Shown here: piece by piece, positions 48,505 to 57,384 of the stretch
How the letters are laid out: every line of letters begins with the position of its first letter
How positions within the stretch are numbered: position 1 is the stretch's first letter
Source: UBA12170 sp964293475
Lineage (GTDB): Bacteria; Bacteroidota; Bacteroidia; Bacteroidales; UBA12170
NCBI GenBank assembly: GCA_964293475.1
Contig: CAXYYJ010000009.1
Coordinates: forward strand, 1-64,000
Length of the DNA: 64,000 bases
Direction: 5' to 3'
Made by a program: the position numbers and the translations under genes
Notes under the pieces: model-generated
Databases searched by the model: none
Seen by the model: the letters and a program-made list of their open reading frames with translations, nothing else
Told to the model about the DNA's origin: nothing

Positions 48505-48692
48505 ATAGTTTTTTTTGGGGGGTGATTAATGAAGTAAAAATAGGGAATTAAACTCAGAGTAAAAAGATTAAAATCTTAACAAAATCCAAATTTTTTTGCA
48601 AGGAGAAATTCATAGAATTGTCCGATGAAGCCTGATGAATTTTTCGAAAAAAGCAGTTTTGCTATTGTTTCTTTAGTTTTGGGCAACAGGTT

Positions 48693-50297
48693 CTATCGAA
48701 TCGGTTTTCGCGATTTTTTCTTTTGGGATTTTTGTAGTTGCTTTTTCAATTCTTTGCCTTTGGCAGTTAGTCGGTATCTTTGATCCTGATGTGTTGGCGT
48801 TTCAGGGATGGTCATTTCTATGCAATCATTTTCTAACGAAGGATTTATGTAATTTAATACAAAATTTTCTCTGTGTTTTAATCCCAAGGCATCTTGAATT
48901 TCTAAACGTTTCATTGCCCCTTTTACGACCAATAAAACACGTCTTACGATTTCTGGTATTTCATTATCTGCTTGTCCGGTAGCTTGTCCGGTAGCTTGTC
49001 CGGTAGCTTGTCCGGTAGCTTGTCCGGTAGCTTTTTCAATAATCATATTATCAGATTGATTACCAGATATTTGTATAGTGTCAATATTGTTTTTTCTCCA
49101 AATAATTGTTTTAAAATCTTCTTCCTGAATAAATTCAGGTTCTCTTAAACCCGCCTCTTTACACAATCGAATTATATCTCCCGTTCCTGTGCCCATTCTT
49201 TCAATAAATCCTGCTAAATACAATGGTTCAGCCAGCAACGGGTTTGCTGGTATTGATGCGTGGGGTTGACGAAGTTTGGCAGTTGTTAAACCATAGGGAA
49301 GGCTTCCCGGATTCCATACTTCAAGCCGATCCTTAAAAAGCATGACCTGAACGCTTCCATTGCTTGTATAATCACGGTGTACGATGGCATTTACAATGGC
49401 CTCTGAAACGGCAGCTCGTGGTAGTTCGTATTCTATAGGTGCTTGATTGCTAAATTCACGGGTTCCAACAGAAACATTTATTTTTGATAATACAAAATCA
49501 ACGGCCTGATTTACTAATTGGAAAATGTCGCCTTTGTAAACCTGATAAAAAGGTATTGGTTTTTCTATATTAAATCCATGAAAATGAGCACATTTAACTT
49601 CGGATGTAATAAAAAAGCGTTGTGGTAGTTTGCCAAATAACAGAAGCGCAGCATTGCTTAAATGATTGCCAGAAATTAAATTTAAATGTGTAAGAACAGT
49701 CTCAGGTTTAGATTCAATCGCCAACGGAAACCCTCTTCGGGCTTTTGAAGTTCGCACAAAATCTGTTATTTTTTCCTCATCAAGGTCGTCCATTTTCGCT
49801 TTTAAGTTTAGCGTGGCATCGAATGGACTTGTTCGAATGTATTCTTTCTCTTCAAGATAACGAATTAAAGAAGCATAAATAGATGATTTTAAATCGGATA
49901 AGGATGAAAACTGTTTTCTTACCAAAACTTGTTCTGCTTTTCTGATAAGAGCATTTTCTTTGGGGTGGCGTTCATCAGGATGGTGATTGCTTATGAAAAT
50001 CAAACGAGTTTTATGGTGTAAAGTAGCGTAGTCAAACTCCTGCTCAGTAGGTGAAACTCCATTTTTATCTTCGTAGCCATAGTTTTTGCCAAACAATCCT
50101 ATATAAATATTGCAATACTCAACTTCTTGTATGTAAACTGTAGAAACAGAATGATTCACAGCCGGAAGTTTTTCAAAAATAAATGGCTCAAAAAATCTAC
50201 CTAAGAGCGCATCAGTTGTCAGATAATCATATAAAATCAGACGTTCATTCTCAAACTCTGCCTGAACACTACTTATAAAAACCCGTATTTTATTCAT
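48693..50297 (-). CDS. DUF4062 / ATP-binding (HATPase_c_4) protein with winged helix
   Basis: A 534-residue protein. Residues 1 to about 130 are a DUF4062 domain, a TIR-like nucleotide-binding fold (MNKIRVFISSVQAEFENER; VEYCNIYIGLFGKNYG). A central GHKL-type ATPase follows (AVSEAIVNAIVHRDY, then EVWNPGSLPYG and ERMGTGTGDI), as in the AlbA_2/HATPase_c_4 group of putative transcriptional regulators. A linker contains five copies of Ala-Thr-Gly-Gln, then a C-terminal winged-helix (MKRLEIQDALGLKHRENF) and a Lys-rich tail. Such proteins are patchily distributed and may be regulators or defence sensors; function not known. It stands alone. Confidence 0.82.
   Translation of the reverse strand: MNKIRVFISSVQAEFENERLILYDYLTTDALLGRFFEPFIFEKLPAVNHSVSTVYIQEVEYCNIYIGLFGKNYGYEDKNGVSPTEQEFDYATLHHKTRLIFISNHHPDERHPKENALIRKAEQVLVRKQFSSLSDLKSSIYASLIRYLEEKEYIRTSPFDATLNLKAKMDDLDEEKITDFVRTSKARRGFPLAIESKPETVLTHLNLISGNHLSNAALLLFGKLPQRFFITSEVKCAHFHGFNIEKPIPFYQVYKGDIFQLVNQAVDFVLSKINVSVGTREFSNQAPIEYELPRAAVSEAIVNAIVHRDYTSNGSVQVMLFKDRLEVWNPGSLPYGLTTAKLRQPHASIPANPLLAEPLYLAGFIERMGTGTGDIIRLCKEAGLREPEFIQEEDFKTIIWRKNNIDTIQISGNQSDNMIIEKATGQATGQATGQATGQATGQADNEIPEIVRRVLLVVKGAMKRLEIQDALGLKHRENFVLNYINPSLENDCIEMTIPETPTHQDQRYRLTAKGKELKKQLQKSQKKKSRKPIR
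48970..49029 (-). repeat. five tandem 12-bp units coding for ATGQ
   Basis: Five uninterrupted, apparently identical copies of a 12-bp unit (gcttgtccggta on the plus strand) encode Ala-Thr-Gly-Gln repeated five times. Being a multiple of three, a change in copy number alters linker length without breaking the frame. Confidence 0.9.
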
Positions 50298-50702
50298 CTG
50301 CTATGACTTTCTGTTAACTTAAAAGGATTCAAGAAAAGCAATTCAATGCTTATCTATCAATACTGGCTATTTCTTCTCCAAAAATAATTATTTTATTAAA
50401 CGATAGAAGTTGTGTGATGCCCTATGTTTCCAACAAATTTTGCCAACTGTTTTTTTGAATTGCAAAACAAATCATTTCATGAAATTACAAAGCAGAATGT
50501 CATGCAAAAACAAGCACCCAAATTGCAATCTTTTATGCAAACGATTGAAATAAAAAATCTAATCTATAACCTTTCTAAATTGTTGAAATTTAGCCCGAAT
50601 TGGGCTTTTTGGGGAAAAAAGCCACTATTTTTATTAATTTTGCGCTTCGTTTTGCAAGCGTATTGTGAAACCAAAAACCGATATTTATAATACTTTTATA
50701 CA
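50298..50702. other. intergenic between the DUF4062 gene and nifJ
   Basis: A 405-bp AT-rich spacer between divergent genes. It contains a 12-bp palindrome ATTTCATGAAAT (50474-50485), a small 5-bp-stem hairpin with a T tract (50593-50612), and the nifJ promoter. No believable gene is seen. Confidence 0.5.
50609..50643 (+). promoter_or_regulatory. promoter of nifJ
   Basis: TTTG (50609-50612) and an exact -7 box TAATTTTG (50636-50643), with a 23-base spacer, a little long. The leader would be about 53 bases. Confidence 0.45.
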
Positions 50703-53700
50703 ATGGAAAAAAAGAAAAAATTTATCACTTGTGATGGAAATTATGCCGCTTCGCACGTAGCTTATATGTTTAGCGAAGTTGCTGCTATTTATCCTATTAC
50801 GCCTTCTTCGAATATGGCTGAATATGTTGATGAGTGGGCAGCCGGTGGAAGAAAAAATATTTTCGGTGAAACTGTTACCGTAACCGAAATGCAATCGGAA
50901 GGTGGCGCTTCGGGTGCCGTTCACGGTTCCTTGCAATCGGGTGCTCTTACCAGCACATTCACCGCTTCCCAGGGATTGTTACTTATGATTCCAAACATGT
51001 ACAAAATTGCCGGCGAATTGCTCCCCGGTGTATTCCATGTGAGTGCAAGAAGCTTAGCCGCTCAGGCTTTGTCAATTTTTGGCGACCACAGCGATGTGAT
51101 GTCGGCCCGTCAAACTGGTTTTGCTTTCTTAGCAACCGGTGGCGTTCAGGAAGTGATGGATTTAGCTGGTGTGGCTCACCTCACCGCCATCAAATCGAGA
51201 ATTCCTTTCGTTCATTTCTTCGATGGCTTCCGCACCTCTCACGAAATTCAAAAAGTTGAAGCTCTTTGCGAAGACGATTTGGCTCCGCTTCTCGACAGAA
51301 AAGCCCTTCAGGCTTTCAGAGACAGCGCTTTGAGCCCCGAAAACCCCGTAACCCGTGGTACCGCTCAAAACCCCGATATTTATTTCCAGGCCCGCGAAGC
51401 TGCCAACCCATTCTACGATGCTCTGCCCGATATGGTAGAAAGCTATATGAATGAAATCACCAAACTCACCGGCCGCGAATATCACCCATTTACTTACTAC
51501 GGTGCCCCCGACGCTACCGACGTAATTATTGCCATGGGTTCTGTAACCGAAACTATTAAAGAAGTTATCGACTATAAATTGGCCAAAGGCGAAAAAATAG
51601 GTTTGGTTTCTGTTCATCTTTACCGTCCTTTCTCTGCCAAATATTTCTTCAGGGTTATGCCCGAGTCTGTTAAGAGAATTGCTGTTCTCGACAGAACCAA
51701 AGAACCCGGAGCCAATGGCGAACCTCTCTATTTAGACGTGAGAGATTTGTACTACGGTAAAGAAAACGCTCCGGTTGTTGTGGGCGGTCGCTACGGATTG
51801 AGCTCCAAGGATACTACTCCTGCTCAAATTATAGCCGTTTACGATAACCTGAAAATGCCAGAACCTAAAAACAGATTCACCCTGGGTATTGTGGACGATG
51901 TTACTTTCCTTTCTTTGCCTGTTGGCCCTGAAATTTCTGTGGTTCCTGCCGGTACTTTCGAAGGTAAATTCTATGGTCTTGGTGCCGATGGTACTGTGGG
52001 TGCCAACAAAAACTCCATCAAAATCATTGGCGATTATACCGATAAATATGCTCAGGCCTATTTCGCCTACGACTCTAAAAAATCTGGTGGTTTCACAGCT
52101 TCTCACCTTCGTTTTGGTGATAAACCTATTCGTTCAACCTATTTGGTGGGAACTCCCGACTTTGTCGCTTGTCACGTGCCTTCTTATCTTACAAAATATG
52201 ATATGCTGGCCGGAATTAAACCAAACGGTGTATTCCTCCTCAACAGTATCTGGGACGAAAAAGAAACCCTGAACCAACTTCCCGTCCATATGAAGAAAAC
52301 GCTGGCCGAGAAAAATATCAGCATGTATATGATTAATGCTACCCAAATTGCCATGGAAATTGGTTTGGGTAACCGCACAAACACCATCATGCAAGCCGCT
52401 TTCTTTAAAGTTGCCAATGTGATTCCTTTCGAATTGGCAGTTAAAAAAATGAAGGAATTCATCATCAAATCATACGGAAGAAAAGGTGAAGAGATTATCA
52501 CTATGAACAATGCAGCCGTTGATCGTGGTGGTGATGTTGTAAAAGTTGAAATCCCCAAAGAATGGGCTAAGCTCAACGTTGAAGCCGAACAAGAAAAAGC
52601 AGCAAAAGCAGTTCCTGAGTTTATTAGAAGCATTCTCGAACCTGTAAATGCTCTTAAAGGCGACGATTTGCCTGTTTCTGTGTTCCGTGGTCGCGAAGAT
52701 GGTACTTTCCCCGCTGGTTCATCAGCCTATGAAAAGCGTGGTATTGCTGTGGAATTGCCCGAGTGGATTGCCGAAAACTGTATTCAGTGTAACCAATGTT
52801 CTTATGTTTGTCCTCACGCTGCCATCCGTCCTTTCATCATGAATGAAAACGAGGTAGCCAATGCACCCGAAGGCACCGTTACTTTAGCTGCCCAAGGCAA
52901 AGAACTCAAAGGATATCAGTTCCGCATTCAGCTTTCTGCTTTAGATTGTACAGGTTGTGGTAACTGCGCCGAAGTTTGTCCTTCGAAAGAGAAATCGTTG
53001 GTAATGAAACCAGCCGAAACCCAAATGGCCGAAGCCGACCGCTGGACTTATTTTGCAGAAAATGTAACTTACAAAACCAACTTAATCGATCCTTCTAAAT
53101 CGGTTAAAAATTCACAGTTTGCTCAACCCTTATTCGAGTTCTCCGGAGCTTGTGCCGGTTGCGGTGAAACTCCCTATATTAAAACCATTACCCAGCTTTA
53201 TGGCGACAGAATGATGGTTGCCAACGCTACCGGTTGTTCGAGTATTTATGGTGGTTCGGCCCCTTCAACTCCTTATTGCAAAAATGCTCAGGGCGAAGGA
53301 CCAGCGTGGGCCAACTCATTATTCGAAGACAATGCAGAATATGGTTATGGTATGGCCGTTGCAGTGAACAAACTGCGCGAACGTATTGCCCGCAAACTCA
53401 CCGAAGCTCTTGCTGCTGGCGTGACCGAAGACCGTAAAGAAGCATTTACTTACTGGTTGGAAACCAAAGAAAACGCTGATTTATCCAAAGATGCTTCTAC
53501 CAAACTCAAAGCAATTCTCGAAAATGCTACTGATGATTTGGCCAAAGAGTTAATGGCGCTGAGTCAATATTTCACCAAACGTTCGGTTTGGATTTTTGGT
53601 GGCGACGGTTGGGCTTACGATATTGGTTATGGTGGTTTAGACCACGTATTGGCATCGGGCGAAGATGTGAATGTTTTGGTTCTCGATACCGAAGTATATT

Positions 53701-54245
53701 CCAACACCGGCGGTCAGTCGTCGAAATCTACCCCAACAGCTGCTGTTGCTAAATTTGCTGCTTCCGGAAAGAAAATCCGCAAAAAAGATTTGGGTATGAT
53801 GGCCATGAGCTATGGTTATGTATATGTGGCTCAGGTAGCTATGGGTGCCAGTCAGAACCAGTATTTCAAAGCCATGAAAGAAGCTGAAGCTTACCCAGGT
53901 CCTTCGTTGATTATTGCTTATGCTCCTTGTATTGCCCACGGCATTAAAGGTGGTATGAATGGTACTCAGGATGAAGAGAAAATGGCAGTGGAAGCAGGTT
54001 ACTGGAGCATGTATCGCTTCGACCCCAGATTGGAAGAAGAAGGAAAAAATCCATTCCAGTTAGATTCGAAAGAACCCGATTGGAACAAATTCCAGAGCTT
54101 CCTGAAGAACGAGGTAAGGTATACTTCCTTATTGAAAGCCTTCCCAGAACAAGCCGATATCCTGTTCAAATTATCTGAAGAAAATGCTAAAAGACGCCAC
54201 GAAAGCTATAAACGTATGGCTGCCATGGACTTTACCACAAAGTAA
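50703..54245 (+). CDS. nifJ: pyruvate:ferredoxin (flavodoxin) oxidoreductase
   Basis: A 1,180-residue single-chain enzyme that oxidises pyruvate with CoA to acetyl-CoA and CO2 and reduces ferredoxin. Domain order as in the homodimeric PFORs: an N-terminal domain I with YPITPSSNMAE, the CoA/gamma region, two 4Fe-4S clusters (Cys693 in CIQCNQCSYVC; Cys749 in CTGCGNCAEVC), then the thiamine diphosphate domain with CAGCGETPY and GDGWAYDIGYGG followed by NTGGQSSKSTPT. The Cys near the C-terminal region (APCIAHG) is in its usual place. Sensitive to oxygen in most hosts, it points to anaerobic metabolism. Single-gene unit ended by a bidirectional terminator. Confidence 0.97.
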   Translation: MEKKKKFITCDGNYAASHVAYMFSEVAAIYPITPSSNMAEYVDEWAAGGRKNIFGETVTVTEMQSEGGASGAVHGSLQSGALTSTFTASQGLLLMIPNMYKIAGELLPGVFHVSARSLAAQALSIFGDHSDVMSARQTGFAFLATGGVQEVMDLAGVAHLTAIKSRIPFVHFFDGFRTSHEIQKVEALCEDDLAPLLDRKALQAFRDSALSPENPVTRGTAQNPDIYFQAREAANPFYDALPDMVESYMNEITKLTGREYHPFTYYGAPDATDVIIAMGSVTETIKEVIDYKLAKGEKIGLVSVHLYRPFSAKYFFRVMPESVKRIAVLDRTKEPGANGEPLYLDVRDLYYGKENAPVVVGGRYGLSSKDTTPAQIIAVYDNLKMPEPKNRFTLGIVDDVTFLSLPVGPEISVVPAGTFEGKFYGLGADGTVGANKNSIKIIGDYTDKYAQAYFAYDSKKSGGFTASHLRFGDKPIRSTYLVGTPDFVACHVPSYLTKYDMLAGIKPNGVFLLNSIWDEKETLNQLPVHMKKTLAEKNISMYMINATQIAMEIGLGNRTNTIMQAAFFKVANVIPFELAVKKMKEFIIKSYGRKGEEIITMNNAAVDRGGDVVKVEIPKEWAKLNVEAEQEKAAKAVPEFIRSILEPVNALKGDDLPVSVFRGREDGTFPAGSSAYEKRGIAVELPEWIAENCIQCNQCSYVCPHAAIRPFIMNENEVANAPEGTVTLAAQGKELKGYQFRIQLSALDCTGCGNCAEVCPSKEKSLVMKPAETQMAEADRWTYFAENVTYKTNLIDPSKSVKNSQFAQPLFEFSGACAGCGETPYIKTITQLYGDRMMVANATGCSSIYGGSAPSTPYCKNAQGEGPAWANSLFEDNAEYGYGMAVAVNKLRERIARKLTEALAAGVTEDRKEAFTYWLETKENADLSKDASTKLKAILENATDDLAKELMALSQYFTKRSVWIFGGDGWAYDIGYGGLDHVLASGEDVNVLVLDTEVYSNTGGQSSKSTPTAAVAKFAASGKKIRKKDLGMMAMSYGYVYVAQVAMGASQNQYFKAMKEAEAYPGPSLIIAYAPCIAHGIKGGMNGTQDEEKMAVEAGYWSMYRFDPRLEEEGKNPFQLDSKEPDWNKFQSFLKNEVRYTSLLKAFPEQADILFKLSEENAKRRHESYKRMAAMDFTTK

Positions 54246-54264
54246 TTTGAACCATTAATTATAG

Positions 54265-54298
54265 AAAACCCGGAGTAAATTTTTACTTCGGGTTTTTT
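54265..54298. terminator. bidirectional terminator between nifJ and the lipoprotein gene
   Basis: AAAACCCG (from 54265) pairs with CGGGTTTT (to about 54296), with additional AGTAA/TTACT pairing inside. A and T tracts flank it on both sides, so it may serve nifJ and the convergent operon. Confidence 0.7.
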
Positions 54299-54322
54299 AA
54301 AATATTAAACTTATTTCTTCTA

Positions 54323-54847
54323 TCAATACTCAGCATCCGACATATTCTTTTGGCATTCGAATCGAATGATTTTGTGGTTATACTCGAATTCGAATATCAA
54401 CTCTTTAATAGTTAGTTTTTTAATAATAGCTTTAACATCTTCTTTTACAAAGGCTTCCAAAACCTTATTATAATCAGCTGTTGAGTCGTAATTATAACCA
54501 TTACTCTGCTTAAATTCAAGGATATCCCGATCATCAAAATCATAGTCTCCGTAAACCAATTCCTTGCTATATCGACTATTGTCATTGATACCGTAAAAGG
54601 AATAATAGGTATTATAATCCCTGTTAGAAATAGCAAGTATGGAATAGCCAGATTCGTTGCCAAGTGAGCTGGTCAGGTTTTCGCCATCTTTGGTGCATTT
54701 TGATATGGTATACACGCCTAAAAGCCTTTCATCCGCACTGCGTAAGGAGAAAAACGGGCCTTCTTCATACTTTCTGCATGAGTTTAAAATGAAGGCTGTC
54801 ATTATGATGAACAGTCCCGCCAACAGATATTTAAACTTTATTCCCAT
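54323..54847 (-). CDS. hypothetical lipoprotein
   Basis: A 174-residue lipoprotein with signal peptide and lipobox (FILNSC). The mature protein begins RKYEEGPFFSLRSADERLLGVYTISK, an opening I have seen in small lipocalin-like Bacteroidota lipoproteins. The rest is rich in Tyr and Asp with a C-terminal beta pattern. It is the last gene of a four-gene operon and its start overlaps the upstream gene by 10 bp. Confidence 0.72.
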   Translation of the reverse strand: MGIKFKYLLAGLFIIMTAFILNSCRKYEEGPFFSLRSADERLLGVYTISKCTKDGENLTSSLGNESGYSILAISNRDYNTYYSFYGINDNSRYSKELVYGDYDFDDRDILEFKQSNGYNYDSTADYNKVLEAFVKEDVKAIIKKLTIKELIFEFEYNHKIIRFECQKNMSDAEY

Positions 54848-55485
54848 TGCTTTATCTTTAAATTAAAACCTAAATCGAATACCAAATAGTCAAAGCCTAT
54901 GCCTTGCCTTCCAAACTTCGAAGCTCCACCAAGGGCCGCATTGATTCCGAATTTATTATTATAAAAGTAATCGAGACCAACAAGCACAGATGGGCCATAT
55001 TCCAATGTAAACTCCTGATTAATAAAATTTTGCTCAATGGTTCCAACAGCAACATCCAAATAGAAAGAATTATAGAAAAAGTATTTAAACCCAATATTAA
55101 ACCAGAGATTTTCATGAGTTCCACCAGAATCGGGATAAATTCCAAGGCCAGTATGAATTCCATAGCCCATTTTCTTCCCCATTCGGGTTTGAAGCCTGAT
55201 GCCTATCATTCCATAGCTGTTTCCAATTCCGGGCGAAATAGAAATATATTGGTTATGCGAATAATGTTCAGCTGTTGTGGAGTTGATAATTCTAATCTCG
55301 TCGAAATATACAAGGGCTGTGTCGCCAATATTTAGCTTTATTAAAAGGAATTCCTGGGGATTCATTTCAACGATTTCGCCGGTTAAACGGGAACCGTTGT
55401 TTAGATGAACTGTAGATTCCAGAATAGATTGGGCGCTGGAAACCAGAACTATCGAAAGCAATAGGATGGTTATAATCGTTCTCAT
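54838..55485 (-). CDS. putative outer-membrane protein, paralogue 3
   Basis: A 215-residue exported protein: signal peptide (TIITILLLSIVLVSSAQ), a short N-terminal module (VHLNNGSRLTGEIVEMNPQE, then YFDEIRIINS), and a C-terminal part with alternating strands ending LVFDLGFNLKIKQWE, like a small beta-barrel. The middle (GIGNSYGMIGIRLQTRMG, GIHTGLGIYP) corresponds to segments in the two upstream genes, so the three are paralogues. It overlaps the upstream gene by 4 bp and the downstream lipoprotein by 10 bp. Function unknown. Confidence 0.78.
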   Translation of the reverse strand: MRTIITILLLSIVLVSSAQSILESTVHLNNGSRLTGEIVEMNPQEFLLIKLNIGDTALVYFDEIRIINSTTAEHYSHNQYISISPGIGNSYGMIGIRLQTRMGKKMGYGIHTGLGIYPDSGGTHENLWFNIGFKYFFYNSFYLDVAVGTIEQNFINQEFTLEYGPSVLVGLDYFYNNKFGINAALGGASKFGRQGIGFDYLVFDLGFNLKIKQWE

Positions 55486-56534
55486 TTGTCATACTTTTTA
55501 TGAAGTTTAAGAATTATTCCAAATTCCACAACCAAATATCTTGGTAAAATAAGTCCATTTACATCGGCATCGAAATTATTGGCATAACCATTATTATGAA
55601 TATATTCCGGGGCTATGCCCAAAGCAACATTGGCTCCAATATTTCGGGTAGAAAAAATATCGGTTCCTAGACTTATATAGTAATTATAAATATCGATTTC
55701 AGCTCGCGGAATTTGTTTTCGGAACAGGAAACCATAGGAAAGGTCGAGATATAGGTTCCTGTAATAGTACCATTTTATCCCTGCATTATAGCGAACTCTG
55801 GTGTTTTGCATAAATAAATCAAAATGTAAACCCAGACCCAAATGATAGGCGAATCCCATTTCTCCTCCCCAGCGTTGCTGAAATTTTACTCCGAGTCCTC
55901 CAAAGCCATTCCCAATACCAAAGCCGAAGGAGGTATAGCGGTTATGGCTTCTTTTGAAAAATAAGTCGCTGGCTGAAGCTATTCGCTCAATATCTTTTTT
56001 GGCAATCCCAATTTCTGATTTATTGGGCAACCGAAGGGTTATATTATCTGAACTATCGCTGACAATCTCCCCAACTATCATGTCGCGGTTTCTGAGATAT
56101 ATCATTTCATGGAAATCATTCACTGGGAATTCTTTCGGTTTGGTTTTGAAGTTTCTACGATCCACTGTTATCTTCCGGATGTGTTTTCTGGCGATTCTTA
56201 AACTGTCGCCATAGAAAGTAAAAATTTGGACCATGCTGTCACTGGGATTGTTTTTGGTGATTGTCCCTCTGATTCTGTCACCATTAAACATCAAAATATA
56301 ATCCGCATAATGCTTTGAAATATCTGTTTCCCAGATAATTCGCTCAATTGAATTTACAGGTATTTTCCTAAGGCTGTCTTTAGTTTGAATTTCGATAGTT
56401 TGCCTGGAATTCAATTTTTCAACGAACCCGTGGTAACTCCTGGTTGTATCCACCACCACAGCCTTCATGCGGGTTTGGGCTTGTAAATAAATGGATATAA
56501 AAACTAAAAGGAGAATGAAAATATTTTTTATCAT
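55482..56534 (-). CDS. putative outer-membrane protein, paralogue 2 (three N-terminal modules)
   Basis: A 350-residue exported protein with a signal peptide (FILLLVFISIYLQAQ). Three successive N-terminal modules of similar form (GFVEKLNSRQTIEIQ; LMFNGDRIRGTITKNNP; YLRNRDMIVGEIVSDSS), each ending with a (I/V)xRI-type strand, precede the barrel-like half, which has GFGIGNGFGGLGVKFQQRWG and ends LVVEFGIILKLHKK. Its siblings on either side have one module, so modules were gained or lost. Gap to the upstream paralogue 5 bp. Probably a small outer-membrane barrel with a periplasmic or surface head; function unknown. Confidence 0.78.
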   Translation of the reverse strand: MIKNIFILLLVFISIYLQAQTRMKAVVVDTTRSYHGFVEKLNSRQTIEIQTKDSLRKIPVNSIERIIWETDISKHYADYILMFNGDRIRGTITKNNPSDSMVQIFTFYGDSLRIARKHIRKITVDRRNFKTKPKEFPVNDFHEMIYLRNRDMIVGEIVSDSSDNITLRLPNKSEIGIAKKDIERIASASDLFFKRSHNRYTSFGFGIGNGFGGLGVKFQQRWGGEMGFAYHLGLGLHFDLFMQNTRVRYNAGIKWYYYRNLYLDLSYGFLFRKQIPRAEIDIYNYYISLGTDIFSTRNIGANVALGIAPEYIHNNGYANNFDADVNGLILPRYLVVEFGIILKLHKKYDK

Positions 56535-56539
56535 ATGGT

Positions 56540-57220
56540 TTAATCCTTTCCAAATTTATAGAATACGCCAATATCAAAAATGAGATTCGATGGTTCTGTA
56601 ATCAACGCGCTGCCACTTTTATCCATGGTGCCTATGGCTGCATTCAAACCAAAATTCTTGTAAAAAACCCAGTCGGCACCCAAAGAAAAAGCAGTCCTGG
56701 CAATCTCTGGCCCTTCAATGAATGTAAAACCAACCGAGATGCCTGCATAGAAATGCTTATAAAAAAAGAATTTCACCCCTCCCGCAAGAATTCCTATATT
56801 TTTCCTCGGTGCCTTGCGATTTTCGGCGAGGTTAGAAAAATTCCTGTTCAAACCAATGCCAAAATGATAGGCAAATCCCGTTATCCGACCTATTCTTTGT
56901 TGAAAGCGAAATCCTGCACCACCATAACTCGATCCATAGCCCAGACCCAGACTTAGGTATTTATTCCTGCGGGAATCGAGAAATTTTTCATTGTGTTTAT
57001 TGATGTCCTTTCGGCGGATGAGGTAAATATCTTCGTAATTATAGATCATTATTCCCAATTCATTGCTTTGGATAGTTATAGAAATTTTTGGTATTTCGCT
57101 GATGATTAACCCCGAAATGCGATCCCCATTTTTGAGATATACCATATCGGTCAGACGTTTTTGCGCCATGGAACTCACAGCCAGGGTAACGATGAATGAG
57201 AAAATCAGCAGACTTCGCAT
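56540..57220 (-). CDS. putative outer-membrane protein, paralogue 1
   Basis: A 226-residue exported protein: signal peptide (SLLIFSFIVTLAVSSMAQ), one N-terminal module (VYLKNGDRISGLIISEIPK with YNYEDIYLIRR) and a C-terminal barrel-like half (LGLGYGSSYGGAGFRFQQRIG ... LIFDIGVFYKFGKD, gly/aromatic rich). First gene of the four-gene operon of paralogues. No clear promoter box was found in the 164 bases upstream. Confidence 0.78.
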   Translation of the reverse strand: MRSLLIFSFIVTLAVSSMAQKRLTDMVYLKNGDRISGLIISEIPKISITIQSNELGIMIYNYEDIYLIRRKDINKHNEKFLDSRRNKYLSLGLGYGSSYGGAGFRFQQRIGRITGFAYHFGIGLNRNFSNLAENRKAPRKNIGILAGGVKFFFYKHFYAGISVGFTFIEGPEIARTAFSLGADWVFYKNFGLNAAIGTMDKSGSALITEPSNLIFDIGVFYKFGKD

Positions 57221-57384
57221 TTTGATGAATCTTTGATTTCCCGAAATTAGTATATATTTTAATATTACCCTAAAAAATGATTATTATTTTATAGGGAAAT
57301 ATTATTGTGTATATTCAATTGCTTAAAATGCTGAATACCTTGTTAACCAATGTAAATCAAATAATTAGCTGTGGGTCTTTATGC

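Noticed and set aside
48970..49029. CRISPR array
   Set aside because: The 12-bp units have no spacers and are in a coding frame. The 735-bp repeats at the left edge are coding too.
50474..50485. 12-bp palindrome as an operator of nifJ
   Set aside because: Short AT-rich palindromes are common by chance in such spacers; it is about 135 bases upstream of the promoter.
50424..50690. 88-codon plus-strand open frame before nifJ
   Set aside because: It overlaps the nifJ promoter, its residue use looks random, and it ends just before the nifJ start with no family signal.
54904..55335. 143-codon plus-strand open frame
   Set aside because: It lies opposite the outer-membrane-like protein at 54838-55485, which has a signal peptide and paralogues; the reverse frame has neither.
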